A DNA stretch of 64,000 nucleotides from Tilletia caries. Its lineage: Eukaryota > Basidiomycota > Exobasidiomycetes > Tilletiales > Tilletiaceae. Positions within the stretch are counted from its first letter, which is position 1. Each line of letters starts with the position of its first letter. A program made the position numbers and the translations under genes. This document shows positions 1 to 16,830 of this stretch, in pieces. The stretch is from positions 1,084,001 through 1,148,000 of the forward strand of contig JALUTQ010000003.1 in assembly GCA_032718865.1 (NCBI GenBank), in the 5' to 3' direction. A model generated the notes under the pieces. The model ran no database searches. It was given only the letters and a program-made list of their open reading frames with translations, and was not told the origin of the DNA.

Positions 1-716
1 TCCAACACCTCGAGTACACAGCCAGCATCGCAAACCAGCGTGCCCGCAACCTCGTCAAAGCTGCGAATCTGGTGGAGTCCGCTGAGGTTGACGATGACCT
101 CGTCAAAGACGGGTACTCCGCCGCCGACCAAGCCCGTATTCCCGCCCTGGGGCACGACGGCGATGCGGTTCTGGAAGCAGTAGCGCATGACGTTGCTGAC
201 TTCCTGCGTCGTCTTGGGCCGGATGACGCAGGCGGAGGAGCCGTGGTACTTGTCCATCCAGTCGTTATTGTACGCATCGAGCTCGTCCTTGGAGACTGCC
301 TTGATGCCAGCCTCGGGCGCAGCGATGGTGGTGAGGATCGAGGTGGTCGGGGTGGAGAGACATTTGGCGAGGTTTGCGATGTGGGTTGGGTTCAGCTTTG
401 TGAAGGTGGCCGAGCGCTGGACTTCGGTTGCGAGGGAGCGGGTGAGAGTCAGGGACGCCGCGGCTGAGCTGGAGGTGAGAGTGGAGGTGGAAGGAGTGCC
501 GAGCGCGGCTGAGTCCCTGCAGCTGGTCCTGCGGTTGGCGCGCGTGCTCATGGTCCGGAGCGAGGCCGAGCGCGAGGAGCTGCTGCCAACACCGCTGAGG
601 CTGGCGGACATCGACATCGACGACACCGACACGGCCGCTGCTGCGTGCGCTGCATTGGGCAGGGCGGCGGCAGCGCTGACGCGCGAGATCGACGCAGACA
701 CGAGCTTGACTGACAT
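1..716 (-). CDS. D-2-hydroxyglutarate / D-lactate dehydrogenase, mitochondrial (5' part only)
   Basis: FAD-linked oxidase that would oxidise D-2-hydroxyglutarate or D-lactate in mitochondria. Only the first 238 codons are present; the gene leaves the window at base 1. The start ATG at 716 opens an S/A/R-rich leader typical of a mitochondrial targeting peptide. The recognisable DLD2/D2HGDH segment follows: NDWMDKYHGSS, VIRPKTTQEVS, then the FAD-binding stretch PQGGNTGLVGG and VPVFDEVIVNLSGL. No intron is seen. These motifs fit the yeast Dld2/Dld3 group better than cytochrome-linked D-lactate dehydrogenases, but substrate preference cannot be read from this fragment. The substrate-binding C-terminal half is outside the window. 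Confidence 0.87.
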   Translation of the reverse strand, partial: MSVKLVSASISRVSAAAALPNAAHAAAAVSVSSMSMSASLSGVGSSSSRSASLRTMSTRANRRTSCRDSAALGTPSTSTLTSSSAAASLTLTRSLATEVQRSATFTKLNPTHIANLAKCLSTPTTSILTTIAAPEAGIKAVSKDELDAYNNDWMDKYHGSSACVIRPKTTQEVSNVMRYCFQNRIAVVPQGGNTGLVGGGVPVFDEVIVNLSGLHQIRSFDEVAGTLVCDAGCVLEVL

Positions 717-1110
717 CGCTGAGATCAAAGATGGAGTCGGAGTCGGAGCGAGATGGTTGTCGTCGGGATCAAGTACCTTTCTTCTCAGCTAAGCTGTCCC
801 TCACGGCGACCATTTCCCAGTATCTCGGGCCGAACGGGCCGACGCTCTCTCTCTCGAGTCTCGCTCTCTCAGAAGGTGAACAGGAACAACGGACGTGCAT
901 GCGGACGCCGTCGAGGCAGGCACTCCAGCCAGGCAGCCAGGGGGTTCCGAAAAAGATATGTTCTTGCATTGTTGACGGAGTGACAGACTCGGTATCCTGA
1001 CGCTCAGGTCCCGACACGGTCCAGAAGGGCGACGATCAGCGGAGGGAAGCAAGACGCTCGACGAAGGGCTGAACACTGTAGAGGCGGCCTCCTCCTCCTC
1101 CTCCAGACGT
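717..1110. other. Intergenic region
   Basis: Holds the promoter of the minus-strand dehydrogenase and the 3' flank of the complex I gene. A CT-rich stretch lies around 842-870 and a short CTC repeat near 1090. No gene or RNA is supported here; the small ORFs on both strands lack codon structure or homology. Confidence 0.6.
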
Positions 1111-1826
1111 CTAGCGCCAGACGGGCCGCTTGAGTTCGTGCACTTGCTCCTTGCCCTCGGCAGTGCCAGGAATCTTCTTCGCCAGATTCTGCCAGGGCGC
1201 AAATTGGAAATATGAGCATAAAGACTGCCGAACAAGGAAAGGCGTCCCCAAACGCACCAGTTTGTCAAAGACACATTTGTTCAGCGTCCGTTCGGGCTGT
1301 CGGCACTTGTAGAATTCCTGTGGGAATCGGCAGAGTATTGATTGATAGAATGAAGGTCAGCGGGGGGTTGCATTAGCTCCAGCAAAGGGGGAGCCACTGC
1401 GGGACCTCGGGACTGGATGAGAACGCACCTGGTTGTTGTGTTCTAAGCATGCCCAGTGCTCCTCCCATTGCTTCCCACAGCTATCACCGAGCTTGCGGAT
1501 GCTGTTCAAAATCACAAGAGTTTGCCCAATTCAGTTACATCCCATCCTCACATAGACACACACGCCCTCATCCACACTCACAGATCCTGAGCACACCTCG
1601 TCACCCTTCTCCCCTCCTTCAAGCAATGCTCCGGGTCCGCACTCTCATTCTTGCACAGCATGAAGTCCTCGTTGTAGCTCTTGCACGCCTCGCCGATGAA
1701 GAAGCTGGCCGACTTGAGCGGGGCGGAGGAGGTGCCGATCTCGCGCACCTCCGGGATCGCCGAGGGAAGCGGGGTCGGGTCAACGTATGGCTTCGAGGGG
1801 AACTTGGAGTCGCGGTGGGTCGCCAT
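1111..1826 (-). CDS. NADH:ubiquinone oxidoreductase (complex I) subunit NDUFA8-type
   Basis: Accessory subunit of mitochondrial complex I of the CHCH (twin CX9C) family, folded by the intermembrane-space oxidative import route. Exons read 1826-1582, 1501-1429, 1317-1258 and 1188-1111. All introns are GTGAGT/GTGCGT...CAG, and the joined frame gives 151 residues. It begins MATHRDSKFPSK and has cysteine motifs near SYNEDFMLCKNES, DPEHCLKEGR, LGDSCGKQWEEHWACLEH and FYKCRQPERTLNKCVFDKL. The C-terminus is KEQVHELKRPVWR. Length and cysteine spacing match fungal NDUFA8 homologues. The gene lies head-to-tail with RIX7 upstream. The four-exon structure would be missed by ORF calling alone because each downstream exon is 60-78 bp. 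Confidence 0.92.
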
Positions 1827-2209
1827 TGTGGATTGTACGGGGGTTGGGTTGTTACTGTGCTCGCACAGCATGGGGGAGAGGTGACGACTTCAGTACCAAG
1901 GAACAGCACACAGACACACTCACGCGCGCGCGCAGACAGCCTTCACCGCGCGCGCACTCGTCGTGTCGATGCTCACCTTTCTCTCTCTCTCTCTCCAGCG
2001 GATACAGCTGCGTGATCGCAAGATGGGAGCAGGCCAGAAGGAAGGCGAGCCTCCCAGTGAGTGAGTGGGTGGAGAGTGCGAGCACATCGGATCACGTGAC
2101 CATCACCCTCCAGGCCACGTCGGTGCATTGCTCATCGCCTCATCGCAGCATGTGTCCGAAGCCTCCTCTATATAAATCCCGCATAATACAGAAACCATCT
2201 CTGCCCCCC
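1827..2209. other. Intergenic region between complex I subunit and RIX7
   Basis: Contains the promoter of the NDUFA8-type gene and the RIX7 3' flank. Simple-sequence tracts are visible: an alternating CG run near 1924-1932 and a CT run near 1980-1998. No gene seen. Confidence 0.55.
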
Positions 2210-5253
<3,044 letters not shown>

Positions 5254-5477
5254 TGGCTGCGTCTGTGTTGGAGTGTGTGTATATGCTGGACGGGTCTTCC
5301 AGCCAGCTTGAGCTCGAGGCAAGGTGGTTGTGGAAAAATTACTCGCGACACGGTGTCGATCCCGGATATCACGGCACCGTCCTCGCTGGCTCGCTCTCAA
5401 AAAAGTCGACGAAGCTCTCTTACTTTTCATTATGTGGACGTCCATCACTTGTTCACACTTCCCACTCAGCAAACAAT
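5254..5477. promoter_or_regulatory. Shared divergent promoter RIX7-LSG1
   Basis: The two start codons are 224 bp apart on opposite strands, so this segment must drive both 60S assembly genes. A T-rich stretch lies near 5428. No binding site is confidently recognised. Confidence 0.6.
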
Positions 5478-7953
5478 ATGGTGAGTGCATCTGCTACAAT
5501 ACTCGCGCGTGTGCTGTGCTGTGCGCCTTGCTGACTGACTCTGCTTCGCTTCTGCAGGCGCCCGCAACATCCAAGAACAAGGTCGGCCTCGGCCACGCCA
5601 TCATCAACCGCAAGGCCAAGGACGCAAAGGCAATGAACCAACGCACAAACACGTCCTCCATTCACACTGCAGACCCGACCGCGCCACAGCACAACCAGCC
5701 AGGATGGGTCGGCCTCCGCAGTATCACCGCACAGACCAGTCTCGACGAGTTCCTCTCCACCGCACAGCTTGCCGGACAGGACTTCACCGCAGAGCGAAGA
5801 AACGTCACCGTCGTCTCCACCCCGGGCGGGCTGCCTGGAATGGGCGAGGACAGCACACGCTGGAACCCGTACCTCCTCAATCCCGATGAGGAGCGTAACT
5901 TGCTTGCTCAGCAGCGCGATCATGCCGCTCGACTCCGCGTCCCGCGCAGACCGGAGTGGGACCAGAGCACAACTCCACAAGGCCTCGCCAAGCTCGAGGC
6001 TGAAAGCTTCCTCGATTGGAGGAGGTCTCTCGCTGTCCTGCAGGACGGACCATCGGGCAGCGGTACCACCAGCAGCATCCCACAGGGCGGCTTCGTCCTC
6101 ACTCCCTTCGAGCGGAACATCGAGGTGTGGAGACAGCTGTGGCGTGTCGTCGAACGAAGTCACCTCGTCGTCCAGATCGTAGACGCCCGCAACCCGCTCC
6201 GTTTCCGATGCGAAGATCTGGAGAAGTACGTCGCGGAGCTTCGCGGTGGCATGGGCGGACAGGGTGGCATCCAGTACGTCGATGGGGAAGAGCAGGACGA
6301 GGGAGATCAGTATGGCAAGCGGAGAACATTGCTCCTCATCAACAAGTCAGACTTGCTCGACTACAAGCAGCGGTGAGCTTTTCTATTCCATTCACTTGCG
6401 TACCGTACTTGCCATCGTTTGCTCATCGTTCTCCCTTTACGCTCCACAGACTCGCCTGGGCAGATTACTTTGATACACAGAATATCCAGTATGCCTTCTT
6501 CAGTGCCGCCGAGGCCGCAGAAATCTTGGAGCGCGAACAGCTCGCGGAACAGCAGAAGCTCGCCGCTGAGGAAGCGGCGACGGCCAGAGCAGCGGAGAAC
6601 ACGGATTCTGACGACGAGGGCAGCGACGAGGAGGAGGAGGAGGAAGAGGAGGAGGTTGAAGATGACAACGACGAAGACTACGAGGACGAAGACGAGGACG
6701 TAGATGAGGCCTCTCAACATCTACAAGGCACGCATCTCGACGCTGACGAGCACAAAGAAGACACAGCCGCAGAGGGTACCACCTCGGACCCGCGAACTCG
6801 AATCCTGTCCGTATCCGAGCTCGAGGAGCTGTTCCTCTCCTGTGCTCCTCCGCTCGACAACTTCCCTGAAGTCCCAGCACCCATCCCGCCGAAGCCCAAG
6901 CATCCTCACGCCAAGGTGCCACAGCAGCCGGTTGAAGAGCCTCAACCTCAAGCAGCGCCCTCCCGTGTGCTCACTGTCGGTCTGGTCGGGTACCCGAACG
7001 TCGGAAAGTCGTCCACGATCAACGCTCTCCTCGGATCAAAGAAGGTCAGCGTCTCCGCCACGCCGGGAAAGACGAAGCACTTCCAGACTCTGCATCTCAG
7101 TCCGGACGTCGTCCTCTGCGATTGTCCCGGTCTCGTCTTTCCGCAATTCGCCACCACGAGCGCGGAGCTCATCGTCGACGGTGTGCTGCCCATTGATCAG
7201 ATGCGCGAGTTCACTGCTCCTGCCGAGTTGGTGGCCCGCCGGATTCCGAAGGATATCCTGGAGGGCGAATACGGCTTCTTGATCCAGACCAAACCGGTTG
7301 AGGAAGGCGGGAACGGCGAGGCGACTGGCTTGGAGGTGCTTGGCGCATACGCCATGGCCCGCGGTTTCATGCGACAGGGTCAAGGTCAGCCCGACGAGAC
7401 TCGCTCAGCTCGATACGTTCTCAAGGACTACGTCAATGCCCGACTCCTATACTGCCACCCCCCGCCCCGTCTCTCCCCAAGCAGCGGAGCCGAATCCTCC
7501 GTCGGACTCGAAGAAGGCGACGCGGACGAGTTCAACGCGGGTATCCGTGACCGCGCCCGCAGACGGATCAACCAGCGCCGCGGCCGAGGACTCGAAGTCG
7601 ACTTCGACGAGCAGACGCACAGCACGGTCCGGTTCAACCCGTTCGACATCGGACGTGCGAACCATGCGCAGGGAGCGAAGTCCCGCGCGCTCGATTCGGC
7701 TTTCTTCCGGCCGGCAGGTGGGGGGATGGCGGCGAAGTTTGCGGTGAAGGGGAGACGGGCCACTCCCGGGGCGAATGTGATTGAGAATCGGGTTGCGCCG
7801 GATGGGTCGGTCATGCCTGGCCGTGCGGCTGGGGCTGGGGTCGGGGCGGGGGCGGGAGCTCAGGCGGGTGGGAAGGAGTTTAAGAAGCATTTCAAGGGGG
7901 TGAGGGGTGGGAAGAGTAAGAAGGTCCGGAGTGGGGCTGGGTACGACTACTGA
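5478..7953 (+). CDS. LSG1: 60S export/recycling GTPase Lsg1
   Basis: Cytoplasmic circularly permuted GTPase that releases Nmd3 from late pre-60S subunits. Exons 5478-5480, 5558-6372 and 6450-7953 give 773 residues. The first exon is only the ATG: the sequence continues GTGAGTGC...CTGCAG and then reads APATSKNKVGLGHAI. Conserved parts are SLDEFLSTAQLAGQDFTAE, VPRRPEWD, LTPFERNIEVWRQLWRVVERS and VQIVDARNPL. Motifs run in permuted order: G4 NKSDLL near residue 266, G1 GYPNVGKSS near 452, G2 SATPGKTKH, G3 DCPGLV near 497. Between G4 and G1 lies a long acidic run (about residues 317-345). The C-terminus is basic and glycine-rich. It is divergent from RIX7. Confidence 0.94.
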
Positions 7954-8131
7954 GTTGGGGGCTGTTGTTAGATATTTCTTCGCTCAGCCAGGCAGCGTGC
8001 ATACATATGTCCAAGTGTGAAATGAACGAGTGAGATGAGGTCCAAGCGTTCGTGTCTCTTTCTCATCATTCGCCTCTGCTTATCGATGACCTTCTTCCCA
8101 GCGTCCCCGCCGTGCTCACTGCTCACCTGCC

Positions 8132-8878
8132 ATGCCTTCCAGTCACACACCCTCTGCATCTGTCCCTGCGCCTCCCTTCTTCGGCCTTCCTTTCGAGCTT
8201 GTCAAATTTATTCTGGAGCAATGCGACGACTATCGCACCCTTCACACTCTCCGTGGGACCTGCAAGGCTTTCAAGAACACGATCGACAATGACCCCTTCT
8301 TCGACAAGGTTCTCTTTCGCAATCGACCTCTCACCAATCCAACGCTCACGGGGGCCGACATCGCCAAGATCTGGAGCCTGGAAAAAGACGGGGAGGAGGA
8401 GGAGATTGGAGATGCGATCAACACGTTATTCCTTGAGCGTGGCAACCCCTACATCGACGTCCACCCTGCTCTTTCCCGTGCTTTCTGGTCCAAAGACGCA
8501 TGCAGCAGCCTGAACGAGATCAGCCTCACCCCGGAGCTCACCATCGGAGACGTTCCCCACGTCCTCAAGGAATGCGCGACCTGGCCGCCGGTCTGTAGTG
8601 TCGGATTAGGGATGGAAATCGGCTACAGCGGCCATCTGCGCACGAGAATAGGCGGCTCGTACAGCATGGGACCTCCCGAGCCCGTCCTCGTCGAGGAGGT
8701 CCTGTCGCATATCCTCGGATGGTCACAAACACTGCCCAACTGGAACTCCGTCGAAAAAGAACTCTCGTACCCTTGGCGCGTTGCCGAAGCTCCGAAGCCG
8801 AGGCCTTTACACCTCAGTTGGTCGCTCGCCACCATACAGAAGATACGACATAAAGGCCTGCTGTACCTCTATTTTTGA
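8132..8878 (+). CDS. F-box domain protein, function unknown
   Basis: Intronless 248-residue protein. Residues about 14-55 (FFGLPFELVKFIL, then RTLHTLRGTCKAFKN) look like a fungal F-box, which would bind Skp1 and make this a substrate adaptor of an SCF ubiquitin ligase. The rest has no repeat (WD40 or LRR) that I can recognise. Basidiomycete genomes carry many such short F-box proteins. The start is the first ATG with an upstream CT-rich leader. Moderately sure of the domain; the target is unknown. Confidence 0.65.
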   Translation: MPSSHTPSASVPAPPFFGLPFELVKFILEQCDDYRTLHTLRGTCKAFKNTIDNDPFFDKVLFRNRPLTNPTLTGADIAKIWSLEKDGEEEEIGDAINTLFLERGNPYIDVHPALSRAFWSKDACSSLNEISLTPELTIGDVPHVLKECATWPPVCSVGLGMEIGYSGHLRTRIGGSYSMGPPEPVLVEEVLSHILGWSQTLPNWNSVEKELSYPWRVAEAPKPRPLHLSWSLATIQKIRHKGLLYLYF

Positions 8879-9374
8879 TTCGTGAATCAGCGTCCGCCTC
8901 CCCTCCCTCAGCTGCGTCTGACATCGGCACTCCGAACCTGCTCAGCGAAAGTAGGCCCACAGCGCATCCAACCGAAACGGAAAGGCAGATCAACAGCTTT
9001 CAGATTCGGCAGTAGGGCGACGTTGAACTTCAGGGGGAGCCGACGTCTTATGCCTACCGTGTGCAGCGAAGCAGAGGGAGGGAAGGGGTCAACACCTCTT
9101 GTATGCGTGATTGTTCCTTGGCACAGGCCACAGGTGTAAAAAATGAAAATGAAACGCGCTCGCGAACGCGCTTGTTGGAGACGCGACGCGACGCGTTTGA
9201 GTGGTGGTGAAGATCGAAAGCACGGAGCAGAACAAAAGGGCAACAACAGCCTCACCCACGACACCATCGCCCAATCCCCCCATCCCCCCATCTTCTCCCC
9301 TTTATACACAGACAGTCTTAGGAAGCACACCCTCTTCCACACACGCAGGATAAAAGAAAAGAAAAGAACACACC
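8879..9374. other. Intergenic region and MCM6 5' leader
   Basis: No gene is seen. The right half is the promoter and transcribed leader of MCM6, with C/T-rich sequence up to the ATG. Confidence 0.55.
9152..9200. promoter_or_regulatory. Cluster of MluI cell-cycle box-like sites
   Basis: Several ACGCG cores occur within about 45 bp, including a complete ACGCGT at 9191-9196, about 180 bp before the MCM6 start. In fungi ACGCGT is the binding site of MBF, which drives G1/S transcription of replication genes including MCMs. Binding here is inferred. Confidence 0.55.
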
Positions 9375-12960
<3,586 letters not shown>

Positions 12961-13681
12961 GCAGTTTCTTCCCTCCCTTCTTCCCTTTTTCCGTTTCAGT
13001 ATGTATGTACATCGAACTGCCTCCTCCTTTCTCTTCCTTTTGCCTCTCTGCCCTCCCGTGTGTTCATCTGTTATGTATCGTTTCTGGTCTTCAAGGAGCT
13101 CCGGCTCCCATGAAAATGAAATCGCGACGATCCGACTTTTTGTGCATCTTCCGACGAACGCTCGACAACGACCTGTTGTGTATAGGCGACCCACATACAT
13201 ACGTGCGAGCGCCTGTGACCATCACGCATCACGCATCACGCTCAGGGCGCATCTGCAAGGAGCTCATCGTCCTTTCCGCTTTCGGGAGCCGCGCCGCGCG
13301 CGGGCCCGCCGTTGGTTCATCTTGGCGTCTTGGCGAGCTTACACCGACGAAGAAAATTTTGGGACGAGAGTCGAGACGAGAGGAGCGGCGGAACAGAACG
13401 CCTGATCGTCGGCCTTCTTACATAAACATAAACCAGAACATAGCCGAGACGACCAAGTCATTGTCCGGCCGGCTGTCAGTTAAATTTCCTTCTGGCCATC
13501 ATGTTGGTTGGGTTGGGGGTGTCGGTGCGAAGGGCGGGACGCGGGACGCGGGACGCGGGACGAAGTGTATCCTGAGGAGGAGAGCAGGTGGGCTGGATGT
13601 GGACGACCATCATTCGCGTTACCACGAGCAAGAGCCAAGAGCAGGAGTTAGGAGCGTAGGTTGACCCTCGCCTGTCCATCC
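12961..13681. other. Intergenic region between MCM6 and MFS transporter
   Basis: No gene supported. Holds the MCM6 3' flank and the presumed transporter promoter. A short tandem GGGACGC repeat lies at about 13535-13562. Confidence 0.55.
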
Positions 13682-16589
13682 ATGTGAGCATTTGGTGTTT
13701 GAGTGCAGGCTATTATCGCAGGTCTCTTCCCCCTCCAGTCACTTGCAGGTTGGATGTTCGACTACCACGCCACCAAGACGTCTCTTCATGACTGATAGAC
13801 TCAGTGGTTCTGTTTCTGCCTCCCTTTCCCTGCCGCGCCTTTCTCTTTGGTCCCCTTCTCCCCGTCTGATTTCCCATTTTGCAGGAGTCAAACCCTCTCC
13901 GAACCGACTGGGAGCTTCCCAGGCCGGGGTTCCATCGCCTCTGTCTCCACGCCAATTCAATCTCCTCCAGAAGACGATTCTCCGTCAAGAAGAGCGCCGT
14001 CGCCAGGCTCCGCTCACCTCCACAGCATCCCCGACGCCGAAAAGAAGGAGAACGATGCGGCAATCATAAGCGCTCAACGCAAGTCTGTTACCGACCATGA
14101 TGAACAACCGGACGAAAGCTCCTTACAAACATCAGTGGCAAAGGCAGGAAGCCGACTGGCGTCGTCGCAGCCCGGGGAACGCTCATTAATCGGGATGAGC
14201 GATCTCGGTGCGTTCATGTCCAAGGCGAGCGCGGACGGGGACGCGGTACGGACGGAGTACGTCGAATTCGGACCTGGAGACCCGGAGAATCCGTTCAACT
14301 GGCCTCGTTGGAGACGGTGGGGACATTGTGTGTTGTGTATTTCATATACTGGGATGACAGCTGTGAGTCTGACCCCCCCTCGCTCTCCCTTTGATGCTGG
14401 CATGTGAATGAAGGACGAATGAGATTTGCTCATCAGGCTCGTGAATTTACCTCTTACTGCCCTTTCTTGAACAGATTAATGCTACGGCGTACTCTGGCGC
14501 AGAAGAGGGCGTCATGGCCGAATTCAATACCTCGCACGAAATCTTTGTGCTTGGAAATGCACTCTACTGTGAGACACTTGCCTATTGGCAACTTTGCCTG
14601 TGTGACTGTTTGTATGCTGACGAACCGTTCCTATCTGTTCCTCTTCAGTTATATTCATAGCTCTCACGCCTTTACTGCTGGCTCCTCTATCAGAGGTATA
14701 CGTGGGTATCTGGTCGCTCTGTGAAATGCTGCATTCGTATACCGACAGAAGCTCACTACGGCCATTTACCCTCCCGCTCCTCATTCCAGGGCCGAAACCG
14801 CATCCTGATCGGATCCGCCTTGATCTACGCCATCTTCTACATCCCACAAGCGCTCGCTCCCAACATGGCCACCTTGCTCGTCTCGCGCTCGATTCAAGGA
14901 GCGGTGGCGTCGGTGGGCAACAGTCTGGTCGGGGGTGTGATTTCGGACATGTTCGAGGCTAAGGAACGCGGGAATGTCATGGCGGTATACGGAATTGCAA
15001 ACTTCGTGGGTGCGTGTCGTGAAATCCCTTCCGCTTTCTTGTCCGCATACGTGAACTTAACTTTCAGTACTTATTTTCACAGGGCAAGGCATCGGGCCTG
15101 CGCCGAGCACATACCTCGCTGTAGCGAAGGGTTGGCCCTGGGTGTTCTGGTGGCAGCTTATCATCACCAGTGCGCTGCTGGTCCTGATGATCCTCTTCGT
15201 CCAAGAGTCTCGTGGCTCGGTCCTCCTCGTCCGTCGAACACAGCGATTGACAAAGGAGAGCTTTGCCCGCGCTGCCACCGCCGCTGCTGCTGTCCGTCCA
15301 CAAGGTGTGCCAAGATATAGTACGAGTTCTGGTACTGATGCAGAGAAGGAGAAGGAGAAGGAGGGGCAGGAAGGGAGAGGTGATGGGGATTCTAGACCGA
15401 CGGTGTACAGATGTCGGGCTGCAGAGGAGCGGGCAAGTCTGGCGGTGATGGCGAAGACGAGTCTGACGAGACCGCTCGTGTATCTCGTCACCGAGCCAGT
15501 CATTTTCTGGATGGCCCTGTGGGCTGCGACGGCTTGGGGCACTGTCTTCCTACTCGTCGACGTGTGAGTCTTTTCTTCCTGTCCGCTTGAATCCTGATCA
15601 TCATCAAGACTGACCCATTCTTTTTGTGATCGCAGAGTCCCGATCGTCTTCTCAGTCTACGGTTGGACGACTCAGCAGAAATCGCTCGTTTTCCTGACCT
15701 ATGCGTTATGTGGGGTGCTTGGAGGGCTTAGTAATTTCCATCAAGAGCATCTGTATGCGCGCGCGGCGAGACGGCATGGCGGGAAGGCACCTCCTGAGGC
15801 GAGACTGTATTGTGAGTTCTGGGCTTGCGATTTCATGCTCCACTTCAGACCTGAACTGACAGGTGATTGTTATTCTGACAGGGCCCTGTGTCAGTGCGAT
15901 CCTGTTTCCGGCTGGCTTCTTCATTCTGGGTTGGGGCGCACAAGAGTATGTTTATGTCTTGATTTCCTTATTGTTCATACAGTGCTGGCCAAGCTGATCG
16001 CTTGGGAATCTTCCTCAGGTCGATACACCCCGCTGTGCCAGTGTTTGGAATCTGCGTCATTTCCTTTGGGATCTGTGAGTTGGAAGCCTTAGGTCCCCAA
16101 CGCGTTTATGGATGTTGACCCTCATACATGACTGCCCCTGTAGATCCTCTCTACGTCTGCATCTTCTCATATCTCGCAGATGTGTACGAGCGGTACGCTT
16201 CCTCGGCGTTGGCAGCACAGAGCCTTCTACGGAACCTCGCCGCTGGCCTGATTCCACTAGTGGCCACCCAGCTGTACAACGCTCTGGGAACCCAATGGGC
16301 GTCCACGCTGGTCGGGTGCGTAGCTGCGGTCTTGGGCATGTGCCCCTTCATCCTGTTCCGCTACGGCGAGCAGATTCGGGCGCGGAGTCGGGTAGCGAGG
16401 GCGATGCGGCGGGAAGAGGAGGAGAGGGAGAGAAGGACGGAGCTGGAGCGGGAGGCGGTGGACGCCAAGGTGGGCCGGGCGGAGGAGAGGAGACGGAAGG
16501 CGGCTGGAGCTGGCGGTGGCGGTGGCGGCGACGGCGACCAGGGCATAGAAGCTCGGACGCTGCGAAACTCGGATGGGTCGATGGCGTGA
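13682..16589 (+). CDS. MFS drug/polyamine transporter (DHA1 type)
   Basis: Plasma-membrane proton antiporter of the fungal DHA1 group. Exons 13682-13683, 13885-14362, 14475-14568, 14650-14702, 14790-15009, 15083-15563, 15636-15811, 15882-15945, 16019-16074 and 16144-16589 join in frame to 689 residues. The start is inferred: no ATG opens the long second exon, but AT at 13682 followed by GTGAGC and the acceptor TTTTGCAG|G gives M-SQTLSEP. A cytosolic N-terminus of about 135 residues precedes DPENPFNWPRW, the signature before TM1. TM1-TM12 follow, with APLSEVYGRNR (loop 2-3), SRSIQGAVASVGNSLVGG, NFVGQGIGPAPSTY and YERYASSALAAQSLLRNLAAG. The C-terminal tail is Glu/Arg- then Gly-rich. Substrate cannot be read from sequence. 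If the split start is wrong, the next in-frame ATG is near 14194. Confidence 0.85.
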
Positions 16590-16830
16590 ACGAACTTTCT
16601 GTGAGGAGCGACAGATTCAAGGGCAATACGGATCTTGCTGGTCGCATCGGTCTCGGTCTCCCTTCTCGCGCTCTGGGAAAGATGTCACCGTGCCATTCGC
16701 ATTTTCCTTTTCGGGACCTGCTTCATCGGCATGAGATTTGCCCAGATGCACTTGTATACATATGTATATACGCACATACACCATGAACAGCAACATCATG
16801 CGGCATGCCCTTCGTCGATTTCGAGGAGGA
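16590..16830. other. Transporter 3' flank
   Basis: No gene. Contains the 3' flank of the MFS gene, ending at the left target-site copy of the inserted element. Confidence 0.5.

Noticed and set aside
6016..7953. Single 645-codon ORF in the LSG1 region
   Set aside because: Its first part is a different frame of exon 2 and intron sequence; only the part from 6450 is LSG1 exon 3.
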